Below are positions 17,399 through 26,269 of a DNA stretch of 39,750 nucleotides, in pieces. The position numbers and the translations under genes are program-made. Position 1 is the first letter of the stretch; each line of letters opens with the position of its first letter. The notes beneath the pieces are model-generated. The model worked only from the letters and a program-made list of their open reading frames with translations, made no database searches and was not told the DNA's origin. This DNA comes from JAQBDA01 sp041301185 (GTDB lineage: Bacteria > Chloroflexota > Anaerolineae > Anaerolineales > UBA4823), in NCBI GenBank assembly GCA_041301185.1, contig JBFYSV010000061.1:1-39750 (forward strand), given 5' to 3'.

Positions 17399-19201
17399 AT
17401 GAATACTGGTTCTGATATTTCGAGATGGGTGGAGGAATTGCTCTCCCAAATGAGCCTGGATGAGAAGATAGGGCAGATGACTCAGGTCGAGAAGAACAGT
17501 CTTTCTCCCGGTGTTATCAAGAAATACTGCATCGGCTCAGTCCTGAGCGGGGGCGGTGGGAACCCTGCGGACAATTCACCAGCCGGTTGGGTTGAGATGG
17601 TCAGCTCCTTTCAGAAGGAGGCGCTGGAGACAAGGCTGGGTATTCCCATCCTGTACGGCGTGGATGCAGTGCACGGGCATAACAATCTGGTCGGGGCGGT
17701 CATCTTTCCGCATAATATAGGTCTGGGGGCAAGCCGTAATGCGCGGTTGGTGGCTCGTATCGGTCGAGCAACTGCTGAGGAGCTGGCAGCCACTGGCGTC
17801 CACTGGAATTTTGCCCCAACCGTTGCTGTACCGCATGATCTGCGCTGGGGAAGAACATTCGAAGGCTTTGGGCAGGACACCCAGTTGGTAACCCAACTTT
17901 CAACTGCATATATCGAAGGTCTGCAAAGCCATTCTTTAAATCAGCCTCTCTCGATTATAGCCACTGCCAAACACTATTTTGGGGATGGTGGCACAACCTG
18001 GGGTACTTCTCGAATGCGCTTCCAAATTCCTGAAGGGTATGCGTTTGAAAACCAGGATGGTCGTTTCGATTTCGTGATTGACCAGGGTGATACCCGCCTG
18101 GATGAAGCCACACTGCGAGCAGTTCACCTTACTCCATATATTGCAGCAATCCGAGCTGGAGTACAGGTTGTCATGGCATCCTTGTCCAGTTGGAATGGTC
18201 TCAAGATGCATGCCCATCACTATCTCCTAACAGAGGTGCTGAAAGGCGAGCTGGGTTTTGCGGGGTTTATTGTCTCCGATTGGGCGGGGATCGATCAGGT
18301 ATCAGACGACTATTACCAGGCGGTAGTCACAGCCATCAACGCCGGCATCGATATGAGCATGGTACCCGTTGACTATGAGCGTTTCATCTTCTCCATAAGG
18401 AGGGCAGTAAATGAGGGTGATATACCGATTGAGCGGATTGACGACGCTGTCTACCGGATATTGAGGGTCAAGCATATTTCCGGGTTATTTGAGCATCCCT
18501 TGCCGGAGCCGAGCTATTTATCGCTGGTTGGGTCTGCGGAGCACCGGGAGTTGGGAAGAGAAGCGGTCGCCAAATCTTTGGTGCTGCTGAAAAACAAGGG
18601 GGAGATATTACCTCTGCCGAAAACCACACCCACGATCCTGGTGAGCGGGCAAGCAGCAGACGATATTGGCTTGCAGTGCGGCGGCTGGACGATCGAATGG
18701 TTGGGTAAGGCAGGGGCAATTACACCCGGCACCACCATCCTGAATGGGATCAGGGCGGCTGTCTCAAAAACAACCCGCGTGATCTATAACAAAGAAGCAA
18801 GATTTGACCAGTTTGGAAAAGAAGATGAACAGGTCGGGATCGTTGTTCTAGCTGAATCACCTTATGCCGAGGGGTTTGGCGACCGGGCAGACCTGACCCT
18901 CCCCATTGAAGATATCCATTTGATCGAGCGAATGCGGCAGCATTGCCAGAAGCTGGTAGTGATCCTGCTCTCCGGGCGACCGTTGATCCTTACCGACCAG
19001 CTGCCATTCATTGATGCCCTGGTGGCTGCCTGGCTCCCGGGAACGGAGGGACAGGGGGTGGCAGATGTGCTCTTTGGAGATATACCTTTTATAGGCAAGC
19101 TTTCATATAGCTGGCCGCGTAGCATGAATCAGATTCCGATGCAGATGGAAGACCAGCCTTTATTTCCTTTTGGCTATGGATTATTTACTGAGTCGAAGTA
19201 A
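17399..19201 (+). CDS. Beta-glucosidase / beta-glucan exohydrolase, GH3 family (2)
   Basis: A 600-residue two-domain GH3 enzyme without an Fn3 domain. The barrel domain begins LLSQMSLDEKIGQMTQVEK and carries HNNLVGAVIFPHNIGLGA, AKHYFGDGGTTWGTSR and the nucleophile Asp294 in IVSDWAGIDQV. The sandwich domain follows and ends LFPFGYGLF. These features match the barley-exoglucanase-like GH3 group that removes glucose from beta-glucan chains and oligosaccharides. The frame is open back to 17309, but that stretch lies inside the palindromic repeat; ATG 17399 has GAAGG upstream and the family-like N-terminus. No signal peptide is visible. It differs strongly from the other GH3 gene, so the two probably handle different linkages or chain lengths. 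Confidence 0.9.
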   Translation: MNTGSDISRWVEELLSQMSLDEKIGQMTQVEKNSLSPGVIKKYCIGSVLSGGGGNPADNSPAGWVEMVSSFQKEALETRLGIPILYGVDAVHGHNNLVGAVIFPHNIGLGASRNARLVARIGRATAEELAATGVHWNFAPTVAVPHDLRWGRTFEGFGQDTQLVTQLSTAYIEGLQSHSLNQPLSIIATAKHYFGDGGTTWGTSRMRFQIPEGYAFENQDGRFDFVIDQGDTRLDEATLRAVHLTPYIAAIRAGVQVVMASLSSWNGLKMHAHHYLLTEVLKGELGFAGFIVSDWAGIDQVSDDYYQAVVTAINAGIDMSMVPVDYERFIFSIRRAVNEGDIPIERIDDAVYRILRVKHISGLFEHPLPEPSYLSLVGSAEHRELGREAVAKSLVLLKNKGEILPLPKTTPTILVSGQAADDIGLQCGGWTIEWLGKAGAITPGTTILNGIRAAVSKTTRVIYNKEARFDQFGKEDEQVGIVVLAESPYAEGFGDRADLTLPIEDIHLIERMRQHCQKLVVILLSGRPLILTDQLPFIDALVAAWLPGTEGQGVADVLFGDIPFIGKLSYSWPRSMNQIPMQMEDQPLFPFGYGLFTESK

Positions 19202-19210
19202 GTGCTATCT

Positions 19211-19238
19211 ATTATTGGGTTTTACCAACCCCAATAAT
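19211..19238 (+). other. Intercistronic hairpin before GH130 gene
   Basis: ATTATTGGG (19211-19219) pairs with CCCAATAAT (19230-19238) around a 10-nt loop, 9 nt after the GH3 stop. It lacks a T-run and is followed by the GH130 gene in the same direction. Confidence 0.45.
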
Positions 19239-19265
19239 CTCTGAGTTCACACAAAGCGGGCAAAT

Positions 19266-20252
19266 ATGGATACTTTCAACCAAAAAGCAGTTTCCTTGAA
19301 CAAGCTTCCCTGGGAAGATCGACCGCAGGGTTGCAACGATGTGGTCTGGCGTTACACTGCAAATCCGATCATCCCTCGGAACTTGATCCCGTCGTCGAAT
19401 AGCATCTTTAACAGCGCGGTGGTACCCTTCAGGGAAGGATTTGCCGGGGTGTTTCGCTGTGATGATAAGCGGCGTCGGATGGATTTGCATGCCGGATTTA
19501 GCCTGGATGGTATCCACTGGCAGCTTACTGACGAACCCATCCAGTGGATACACAAGGATGCTGAGCTGGCTACCTTTGAGCACCGTTACGATCCGCGAGT
19601 TACCTGGTTGGAAGACCGCTATTACATAACCTGGTGCAATGGCTACCATGGGCCAACCATTGGGATCGGCTACACTTTTGATTTTGAGACTTTCAATTTC
19701 CTTGAAAACGCATTGTTGCCTCTCAACCGCAATGGGGTACTATTCCCGCGCAGGATCAACGATAAATATACCTTGCTCAGCCGACCGAGCGACCGGGGAC
19801 ACACCCCGTTTGGCGATATCTTTCTGAGTTCCAGCCCAGACATGGTGCATTGGGGTGAGCATCGTTTTGTCATGTCCCCTAAAGAGCCCTGGGAAAGCAC
19901 GAAAATTGGGGCAGGCCCAATTCCAATAGAGACGCCTGAGGGCTGGCTGCTCTTCTATCATGGTGTGCTGACATCTTGTAATGGCTTTGTTTATAGCTTT
20001 GGAGCAGCCCTGTTGGATCTGGAAGAGCCTTGGAAAGTAATTTACCGGGGTAGCCAATACTTGCTCTCACCGCAAATGACCTACGAGTGCGTAGGAGATG
20101 TACCGAATGTGGTATTTCCCTGCGCAACCCTGTTCGATCCATTGACCGGGCGAATTGCGATTTATTACGGGGGTGCGGATACGGTGACCGCGCTGGCGTT
20201 TTCTTACCTGGATGAGGTGATTGAGTTTGTAAAAACCAACTCACAGGGATAA
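19266..20252 (+). CDS. Beta-1,4-mannooligosaccharide/mannosyl-glucose phosphorylase, GH130 family
   Basis: A 328-residue five-bladed beta-propeller phosphorylase. Conserved GH130 elements are NPIIPRNL and SIFNSAVVPF (residues 34-55), RMDLHAGFS (catalytic Asp73 by family position), YDPRVTWLEDRYYITW (108-123) and GAGPIPIETPEGWLLFYHGV. The length and the first motif fit the subgroup that phosphorolyses beta-1,4-mannooligosaccharides to mannose 1-phosphate; mannosyl-glucose phosphorylase is the main alternative. It is the last gene of the cluster. Together with the beta-mannosidase it points to beta-mannan or glucomannan fragments as the imported sugar. The protein has no signal peptide and acts in the cytoplasm. 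Confidence 0.9.
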   Translation: MDTFNQKAVSLNKLPWEDRPQGCNDVVWRYTANPIIPRNLIPSSNSIFNSAVVPFREGFAGVFRCDDKRRRMDLHAGFSLDGIHWQLTDEPIQWIHKDAELATFEHRYDPRVTWLEDRYYITWCNGYHGPTIGIGYTFDFETFNFLENALLPLNRNGVLFPRRINDKYTLLSRPSDRGHTPFGDIFLSSSPDMVHWGEHRFVMSPKEPWESTKIGAGPIPIETPEGWLLFYHGVLTSCNGFVYSFGAALLDLEEPWKVIYRGSQYLLSPQMTYECVGDVPNVVFPCATLFDPLTGRIAIYYGGADTVTALAFSYLDEVIEFVKTNSQG

Positions 20253-20278
20253 ATGCAAGGTCAGTAGGTATAGGACAT

Positions 20279-20301
20279 AGCAGGCTTACGGCTTACCTGC
20301 T
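20279..20301. terminator. Possible terminator hairpin between convergent genes
   Basis: AGCAGG (20279-20284) pairs with CCTGCT (20296-20301) across an 11-nt loop, in the 64-bp gap between the convergent GH130 and acyl-CoA dehydrogenase genes. The stem is short and no T-run follows on either strand, so the call is weak. Confidence 0.25.
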
Positions 20302-20316
20302 GATCGGGTTATCGGG

Positions 20317-22017
20317 TTACCCCAAGTCATAGGCATCTTTAAAGGCGTGCACCTGCTCCCAAACCCGCCCAAAGCGCCCGGAGTCTACTACGGGCTTGCG
20401 CAGCATGCGCAGGCAAAGCTCCATCTGGCGGGATGAGCTGCTTGGCTTGGAGTATAGCTGAAGGGCATGCTTGGAGAAGTCGCGCACCAGGCAGTCAAAG
20501 ACTTGATCGAGTATGTCTCCACTGATATCATCCTTGTAAATCCCAGCGTTTTCCAGGATCAGTTGGGCGTAGACGACCAGGGCAAACAGCTCGCCTAACG
20601 CCAGCAGGAAGTCGACATCCTTCTGCTGGGAAGCGTCGGGGGTGGCTGTTGCCAGGAATTCCTGCAAGACGGAGATTTGCTCTGCAAAGAGCTTCACATT
20701 TGGCTGGTCAAAGCCATCAAACACCAACCGAAAATCATTGAATTGGATCTGTCCCAGGCCGCGTGCCGGACCTTGATTCCACAAGAAGATATCATCTTGT
20801 GGGTCAGCGCGGCGCGGGATAAGCGGATACACGGCGGGGTTAAAGAAATAATTAGGCATGAACTTGACGATCAAGGCAATATTGACATGCACGGTACCCT
20901 CCAGCTTGGGCAAGGCGCGGATGTCACGGGCAGCCATCTCGAAATAAGTGTCTTTCTCAAAGCCTTTTGCGGCGATCACATCCCACAGCAGGTTGATCAC
21001 TTCCTCACCCTGGGTGGTAACCTTCATTTTGACCATTGGGTTGTACAGCAGGTAGCGCCGGTCGTCAGGCGAGGCGGAGCGCATGTAATCCGCTGCCCGC
21101 AGTGTGAACAGCTTCATGGCAACCAGGCGTGCGTAGGCATCTGTGAACATCTGGCGTACGTGGGGAAAGTCGGTCACATACATGTTGTAAAGCCGGCGGT
21201 TAGCGGCGTGGCGGATAGCCTCGTAAAATGCGTGGGTGCAGATGCCGATCGAAGCCCAGCCCAGGTTGAACTTGCCCACGTTGACGGTGTTGAGGGCGGT
21301 ATCCCAGGCTTCTTGCCCCCTGGAAAGGATGTCAGCTTCTGTAACCGGGTAGTCGCGCAGGGCGTAATGGGCAACGTAATTTTGGCTGGCAGTTACGTTC
21401 TGCATCAGGCGGTAATTGGGGCGGCGATAATCGGCGCTAAAGAAGACGTATTCGCCCGTGGTGCTGATCTTTCCAAAGGTGGACACCATCGGTGCCAGGT
21501 TGGCGTTGCCGATGTAGTATTTCTCTCCGTTTGCCAGGTAGGTGCCATCGGGTTGTGGTGCCAGGCTCGTCTCGGTCGCGTAGATATCGGCGCCGTGTGC
21601 CCTTTCAGATAAGCCGAACGCAAATACATGCCCCTCGTTGAGCAACCGGGCTGCCCGGCGTTTGAGAGCGTCGTTCTGGCTCATCCACACAGGTCCCAGT
21701 CCCAGGATGCTCACCTGCCAGGTGTACCAGTATGCCAGACCGTAAAAACCCAGGATCTCGTTAAACTCGCAATTACGCCAGGTATCCCAGCGGGAATCGG
21801 CATCCAAACCATATTCGCCGGGCGTGAGCAAAGTAGCAAATATGCGCTCTTGTTTCTGGAATTCCAGGAAATCGCTGTACCAGGTGCGGTTACGATCGTC
21901 TTCCTTTATCTTCTGTTTACCCTTACGCTCGAAGAAATCAATGGTTTGGAGCATAATCTGGCGGGAACGTTCGTCTGAATAATACCGGTTGGGGGAATGG
22001 GGATTGAGCAGGATCAT
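20317..22017 (-). CDS. Acyl-CoA dehydrogenase family protein
   Basis: A 566-residue flavoprotein of the acyl-CoA dehydrogenase/oxidase superfamily. The N-terminal helical domain is followed by the middle beta-domain (FAFGLSERAHGADI, then YLANGEKYYIGNANLAPM, around residues 132-178) and the C-terminal helical domain. Glu373 in LPKLEGTVHVN is at the position of the catalytic base in many members. It is longer than standard ~380-residue dehydrogenases and resembles acyl-CoA oxidase-sized members, with ~150 extra C-terminal residues. AAGGAG lies 7 nt before ATG 22017. It stands alone on the minus strand. The substrate chain length is unknown. Confidence 0.85.
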   Translation of the reverse strand: MILLNPHSPNRYYSDERSRQIMLQTIDFFERKGKQKIKEDDRNRTWYSDFLEFQKQERIFATLLTPGEYGLDADSRWDTWRNCEFNEILGFYGLAYWYTWQVSILGLGPVWMSQNDALKRRAARLLNEGHVFAFGLSERAHGADIYATETSLAPQPDGTYLANGEKYYIGNANLAPMVSTFGKISTTGEYVFFSADYRRPNYRLMQNVTASQNYVAHYALRDYPVTEADILSRGQEAWDTALNTVNVGKFNLGWASIGICTHAFYEAIRHAANRRLYNMYVTDFPHVRQMFTDAYARLVAMKLFTLRAADYMRSASPDDRRYLLYNPMVKMKVTTQGEEVINLLWDVIAAKGFEKDTYFEMAARDIRALPKLEGTVHVNIALIVKFMPNYFFNPAVYPLIPRRADPQDDIFLWNQGPARGLGQIQFNDFRLVFDGFDQPNVKLFAEQISVLQEFLATATPDASQQKDVDFLLALGELFALVVYAQLILENAGIYKDDISGDILDQVFDCLVRDFSKHALQLYSKPSSSSRQMELCLRMLRKPVVDSGRFGRVWEQVHAFKDAYDLG

Positions 22018-22140
22018 CTTGAAGCTCCTTGATCTTTTGTTAAGTTTATCACATGGATACCCTCTGGTTCAGTGTGCAATTGCCTCGCGGGCTATGTTAC
22101 ACTTGAGGGGATAGCTAAAAATTACTCTTCGAGCGTCCCA

Positions 22141-22575
22141 ATGAAACCTGGAAAAGTACGCGCTATTGCCATCTGTGTTATTCGAAATCGCGATGCCATC
22201 TTTGTGTTCGAGGGGCATGATTCGATCAAGGGAGGAACTTTTTATCGCCCTCTGGGGGGCACGATCGAGTTCGGAGAGCATTCCTCTCAGACCGTCCTGC
22301 GAGAATTCAGAGAGGAAATCAACGCTGAGATTAAAAACCTGAAATATCTCGCCGCGTTGGAGAATATTTTTATCCATGAAGGGCAGACCGGTCACGAGAT
22401 TGTCCTGGTGTACGAGGGTGAGTTTACCGATCAATCCATATATACAAAAGAGATCGTGATGGGCAAAGAGGACGATGGTGGTCTGTTCAAGGCGCTGTGG
22501 AAGCCTCTCGAGGATTTCGCCGGCGGTAAAGCCCCGCTCTACCCGGTTGGCCTGCTGGAGCTCATTCTAGGATAG
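22141..22575 (+). CDS. Nudix hydrolase
   Basis: A 144-residue Nudix-fold protein expected to cleave nucleoside diphosphates linked to another moiety. The Nudix box GTIEFGEHSSQTVLREFREE is complete in its metal-binding Glu residues, but the usual Gly near the end of the box is Asn (EEINAEI). A C-terminal element KPLEDFAGGKAPLYPVGLLEL resembles ADP-sugar or (d)NTP-type members; the substrate is not identifiable. The frame is open to 22072, but ATG 22141 (MKPGKVRAIAICVI) starts at the first beta-strand. It is divergent from the acyl-CoA dehydrogenase gene and followed by a hairpin terminator. Confidence 0.85.
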   Translation: MKPGKVRAIAICVIRNRDAIFVFEGHDSIKGGTFYRPLGGTIEFGEHSSQTVLREFREEINAEIKNLKYLAALENIFIHEGQTGHEIVLVYEGEFTDQSIYTKEIVMGKEDDGGLFKALWKPLEDFAGGKAPLYPVGLLELILG

Positions 22576-22602
22576 GTCTGTCTACCAGGTTCATTTAATC
22601 AG

Positions 22603-22629
22603 CAACCGCTCCTGGGTAAGGAGCGGTTG
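22603..22629 (+). terminator. Terminator hairpin after the Nudix gene
   Basis: CAACCGCTCC (22603-22612) pairs perfectly with GGAGCGGTTG (22620-22629) around a 7-nt loop, 28 nt after the Nudix stop and before the convergent FKBP gene. The T content after it is low, so efficiency is uncertain. Confidence 0.5.
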
Positions 22630-22694
22630 GCTATTCTGCGGATCTACCGTTATGGCCTGTTACTCGTAGGATTGATGTGGACGGGTTTTATCCC

Positions 22695-24011
22695 TTAAGG
22701 CTGGATATCCAGTAACTCAATCTCGAAGATGAGGGTCGCCCCCGGGGGGATAACCCCGCCCGCGCCCTGTTCGCCGTACGCCAGGTCGGACGGGATAACC
22801 AGATGGCGCTTACCACCCACTTTCATACTCGCAACACCTTCATCCCAGCCGGGGATGACGTTTCCCATGCCGAGTTGGAAGGAGAAAGGCTCGCCCCGCT
22901 CGACGGAGCTGTCAAATACCTGCCCATCCTCAAGCCAGCCGGTATAGTGCACGATGACCGTCTGACCGACCGTCGGCGTAATCCCTTCACCAGCCACGAT
23001 ATCGTAATACTTTAATCCACTCTCGGTGGTAATGAAATCATCTTCAGCCACTTCTGTCATCTGGACCGGCTCACGCACTTCTTGTAGCTCAACTTCCATG
23101 ATCAGCGTGGCATTGGCAGGGATACCACTCGTCCCCGCCTCGCCAAAGGCGAGATCGGGTGGGATGATCAGCAATCGCTTGCCGCCGGACTTCATGTTGA
23201 GCATGCCTTCATCCCAACCTGGAAACACAGTGTCTCCCCGTCCCACGGCAAATGACATGGGATCATTGCCTTCGGAGGAAAAGAGGAACTCCTCCCCATC
23301 CTCCCCTTGCACCCAGATCGCGAAGTGGGTGGTGACCAAGCTGCCATCCTGGACGACTTCGCCGGTGCCTGAGATCAGATCTGTGTATTGAAGGCCGCTC
23401 TCGGTTGTTGTCAGATCGCCTTCTTCTACGCTGGTGGGAATAGGCGGCTTTTCAACGCTTAGCAGTTCGACTTCCAGAATGATCGGCGTGTTGGGGGGGA
23501 TGATCCCGTAGCCCTGCTCGCCAAAGGCTTGTTCTGGGGTTAACACCATCGTGGCTTTTCCACCAGACTTCATCAAGGCCATGCCTTCCTCCCACCCAGG
23601 AAGCAGTTGATCGCGGCCGATGATTGCCTTGATAGGCCCATCTTCATTGGCGGTGTTAGTGAACTCGGTGCCATCGGGTAACGATCCGATTAAGTTCATG
23701 GTAACGATATCGCCCTTGATCGGTGTCTGCCCGCTGCCGGCAACCATCTCTAGGTATTGAAGACCGCTGTCGGTCGTAAGGGCACCCTCGAGAATATAAG
23801 GTTCAACCACCCCTGGTGTCGGGGTGTCACCGAAAATATTCAGGGCGGATTGGCTGGTTTCTGTTGGTGCTTGGGTTATCTGGGTGGGTTCTACGGGTGG
23901 TGTAGTCGCCTGGGCTTGCTCAGTGGCTTGAGAGGTGCTGCAAGCCGACAGCATGCTCAATCCAATCAGCGCGCCGATGATACCCCCCAACTTTAGATGA
24001 TGGTTCTTCAC
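22695..24011 (-). CDS. Lipoprotein with three FKBP-type peptidyl-prolyl isomerase domains
   Basis: A 438-residue exported protein that should catalyse cis-trans isomerisation of prolyl bonds outside the cell membrane. The signal peptide ends in the lipobox LSAC (Cys24), followed by a Thr/Pro/Gln-rich linker. Three FKBP domains follow at about residues 75-187, 195-312 and 325-438. Each begins with a TTxSGLxY phrase and contains PGW-EG---MK-GGK and an (A)FGE/YGE-(G)---IP loop. The third domain is closest to the canonical form (VHYTGWLEDGQVFDSS). The start is GTG 24011 with GGAG 6 nt upstream; the ATG overlapping it runs into a stop. Three domains in one lipoprotein are unusual; the client proteins are unknown. 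Confidence 0.92.
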   Translation of the reverse strand: MKNHHLKLGGIIGALIGLSMLSACSTSQATEQAQATTPPVEPTQITQAPTETSQSALNIFGDTPTPGVVEPYILEGALTTDSGLQYLEMVAGSGQTPIKGDIVTMNLIGSLPDGTEFTNTANEDGPIKAIIGRDQLLPGWEEGMALMKSGGKATMVLTPEQAFGEQGYGIIPPNTPIILEVELLSVEKPPIPTSVEEGDLTTTESGLQYTDLISGTGEVVQDGSLVTTHFAIWVQGEDGEEFLFSSEGNDPMSFAVGRGDTVFPGWDEGMLNMKSGGKRLLIIPPDLAFGEAGTSGIPANATLIMEVELQEVREPVQMTEVAEDDFITTESGLKYYDIVAGEGITPTVGQTVIVHYTGWLEDGQVFDSSVERGEPFSFQLGMGNVIPGWDEGVASMKVGGKRHLVIPSDLAYGEQGAGGVIPPGATLIFEIELLDIQP

Positions 24012-24196
24012 ATTTAGCTCCTATCTGGAAAATCGGACAAAATCTTCAATAGTTTTATGATTATTCCGCTCGCAAATTGCAGTTTTCAGCTGTTTGGCTT
24101 TCTACAGCAGCCTGTAATTGTATCATGCTCACCTGAGAGATAGATAAGAATACGGGGAGTGTCTGCAACTGACCTCTGTTCAATTACCCTTTTCTT

Positions 24197-24205
24197 TGTT
24201 ATGAT
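24197..24205 (+). promoter_or_regulatory. Extended -10 promoter element of typA
   Basis: TGTTATGAT provides a TATGAT box with the extended-10 TG one base upstream. No strong -35 is visible, as is common for extended -10 promoters. Transcription would begin near 24212, just before the hairpin at 24221. Confidence 0.4.
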
Positions 24206-24220
24206 TGCCTCACTTACAGG

Positions 24221-24249
24221 ACGACCTCGGCCTGAGTTGCCGGGGTCGT
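24221..24249 (+). promoter_or_regulatory. GC-rich hairpin in the typA leader
   Basis: ACGACCTCGGC (24221-24231) pairs with GCCGGGGTCGT (24239-24249), with one G-U pair and a 7-nt loop. It would lie at the 5' end of the predicted typA mRNA. It could stabilise the transcript or respond to temperature; no T-run follows. Confidence 0.4.
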
Positions 24250-24301
24250 TGCGTGTTATACGCACAACGCGTTATTCGATGAGAAGAGAGTTATCACTGG
24301 T

Positions 24302-26173
24302 ATGTTAACTGAACGAACCGATCTCCGAAATATCGCCATTATCGCTCACGTTGATCATGGCAAAACCACCCTGGTGGACGGCTTGCTGAAACAAGGGCGT
24401 GTCTTTCGTGAAAACCAGCAAGTCACCGAGCGGATCATGGACTCAAATGATCTCGAGCGTGAGCGTGGCATCACTATTCTGGCGAAAAATACTGCCATCG
24501 AGATCTGGGATTCGGCAATCCAGGGGATGGTGAAAATTAATATTGTTGATACGCCCGGGCATGCCGATTTTGGCGGCGAAGTAGAGCGGGTTATGAATAT
24601 GGTGGATGGTGTCTTGTTATTGGTAGACGCTGCCGAGGGCCCCATGCCCCAGACGCGCTTTGTATTAAAGAAAGCTCTGGAGGTAGGCCATCGCGCCATT
24701 GTCGTAATCAATAAGGTGGATCGCAAGGACGCCGATCCAGAGCGAGTCCTGAATGAAACGTTTGACCTATTCATAGAACTGGGTGCTAGTGAGGAGCAGG
24801 CGGATTTTCCGGTGGTCTATGCTAACGCTGTTACAGCTCAGGCTGGGAATTCACCGGCGCTTGGACCTGATTTAAAACCATTATTCGATATGATCCTGCG
24901 CCACATTCCAGGGCCGCGGGTCGATGCGCAAGCGCCGCTTCAAATGCTGGTCACCACCCTGGGATACGATGATTATCGGGGTGTTACGGCGGTGGGGCGT
25001 ATCTTTGCTGGCGAGATTGTAGCCGGACAGCCTCTGGCGCGGATCGGTGTGGATGGGCAGGTGATGCCTGAGCGCGCCCGTTACCTGTATATCCACGAAG
25101 GCTTGAAACGCGTCGAGGTGGAGTCTTCGCAGGCTGGTGAAATTATCGCTCTGGCTGGGTTGGAAGGGATTGCCATTGGGGAAACCCTTGCCGATCCGGA
25201 AAACCCCCAGGCACTCCCTCCAATCCGGGTCGAAGAGCCTACCGTGCGGATGACCTTCGGAGTCAATACATCCCCCTTTGCTGGTCGCGATGGTCGTTGG
25301 GGTACCTCCCGCAAGCTGCGCCAGCGCCTGTTCGATGAGCTGCGCTCGAATGTAGCCCTGCGGGTGGCAGAGACGGAAAACGCTGATACATTCCTGGTTT
25401 CGGGGCGCGGCGAGTTACACCTGGCAATCTTGATCGAGACGATGCGCCGGGAAGGTTACGAGTTCCAAGTGTCTCGCCCGGATGTGATCTTGCGCCAGGG
25501 AGAGCAAGGCGAAACGCTGGAGCCCTTTGAAGAAGTCTTTATCGACACCAGCTCCGAGACGGTGGGAGTGGTGGTTGAGATGCTCGGTGCTCGCCGCGGT
25601 CAGCTGCTGGATATGCACACGACCCAAGAGAATAGCGTTCACTTGAGCTTTGTGGTGCCTACGCGAGGCCTGTTGGGATTTCGTTACCAGTTCCTGACCG
25701 CAACCCGGGGAGCAGGCGTGATGCACACGTTATTCCACAGCTATGCTCCCATGGTGGGGGCAATTGGCGGGCGATCGGTGGGTTCCCTGGTCTCGTGGGA
25801 ATCAGGTGTTACCACAACCTATGGTCTCAAGAGCGCAGAGGAGCGGGGAGAGTTGTTCTATAACCCGGGTGTAGAAGTTTATGAAGGGATGGTGGTCGGA
25901 GAGCACCAGCGCCCTGGTGACCTAACTGTAAATGTCTGTAAGAAAAAACACCTGACCAATATGCGCGCAGCCCGGGGTGATATGGAAATCCGCCTGACGC
26001 CGCCCCGCCAGATGAGCCTGGATGAAGCCATCGAATACCTGGGTGAAGACGAGCTGCTCGAAGTGACCCCCCTCAACTACCGTATCCGCAAGCGCGTCCT
26101 GGCTACACATGAGCGCGGCAGGCTTACCAAGATCGCCAAAGAGGCGTCTTTGAGTGTTCGAACGATGGCATAA
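24302..26173 (+). CDS. typA: Ribosome-associated GTPase TypA/BipA
   Basis: A 623-residue translational GTPase of the EF-G family that binds the ribosome under stress and in ribosome assembly. The G-domain motifs are AHVDHGKTTL (G1), DTPGHADFGGE (G3) and NKVDRKDADP (G4). The switch phrase ERGITILAKN is typical of TypA. Domains II, III and V follow, with the TypA-specific C-terminal domain (NVCKKKHLTNMRAARGD and SLDEAIEYLGEDELLEVTP). Length is normal for the family. ATG 24302 is preceded by a purine-rich GAGAAGAGAG stretch that is somewhat distant for a ribosome binding site. Confidence 0.97.
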   Translation: MLTERTDLRNIAIIAHVDHGKTTLVDGLLKQGRVFRENQQVTERIMDSNDLERERGITILAKNTAIEIWDSAIQGMVKINIVDTPGHADFGGEVERVMNMVDGVLLLVDAAEGPMPQTRFVLKKALEVGHRAIVVINKVDRKDADPERVLNETFDLFIELGASEEQADFPVVYANAVTAQAGNSPALGPDLKPLFDMILRHIPGPRVDAQAPLQMLVTTLGYDDYRGVTAVGRIFAGEIVAGQPLARIGVDGQVMPERARYLYIHEGLKRVEVESSQAGEIIALAGLEGIAIGETLADPENPQALPPIRVEEPTVRMTFGVNTSPFAGRDGRWGTSRKLRQRLFDELRSNVALRVAETENADTFLVSGRGELHLAILIETMRREGYEFQVSRPDVILRQGEQGETLEPFEEVFIDTSSETVGVVVEMLGARRGQLLDMHTTQENSVHLSFVVPTRGLLGFRYQFLTATRGAGVMHTLFHSYAPMVGAIGGRSVGSLVSWESGVTTTYGLKSAEERGELFYNPGVEVYEGMVVGEHQRPGDLTVNVCKKKHLTNMRAARGDMEIRLTPPRQMSLDEAIEYLGEDELLEVTPLNYRIRKRVLATHERGRLTKIAKEASLSVRTMA

Positions 26174-26269
26174 GCAATATTCCTAGGATTGGTTTGTGCA
26201 ACGCCAGGATAGTTTTGACCTGAGCTGGTGATATTTACGGTTATAATAATTTATCCTGAGGTGAGAAAC

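Noticed and set aside
20677..21612. A 311-codon open frame on the plus strand.
   Set aside because: It lies entirely antisense to the well-supported acyl-CoA dehydrogenase gene, has no recognisable domain, and its composition is that of a mirrored GC-rich coding frame.
24721..26173. EF-G (fusA) or LepA instead of TypA.
   Set aside because: The C-terminal domain contains TypA-specific phrases (KKKHLTNMRAARGD, EAIEYLGEDELLEVTP) and the protein is ~620 residues, shorter than EF-G; the EF-G domain IV is absent.
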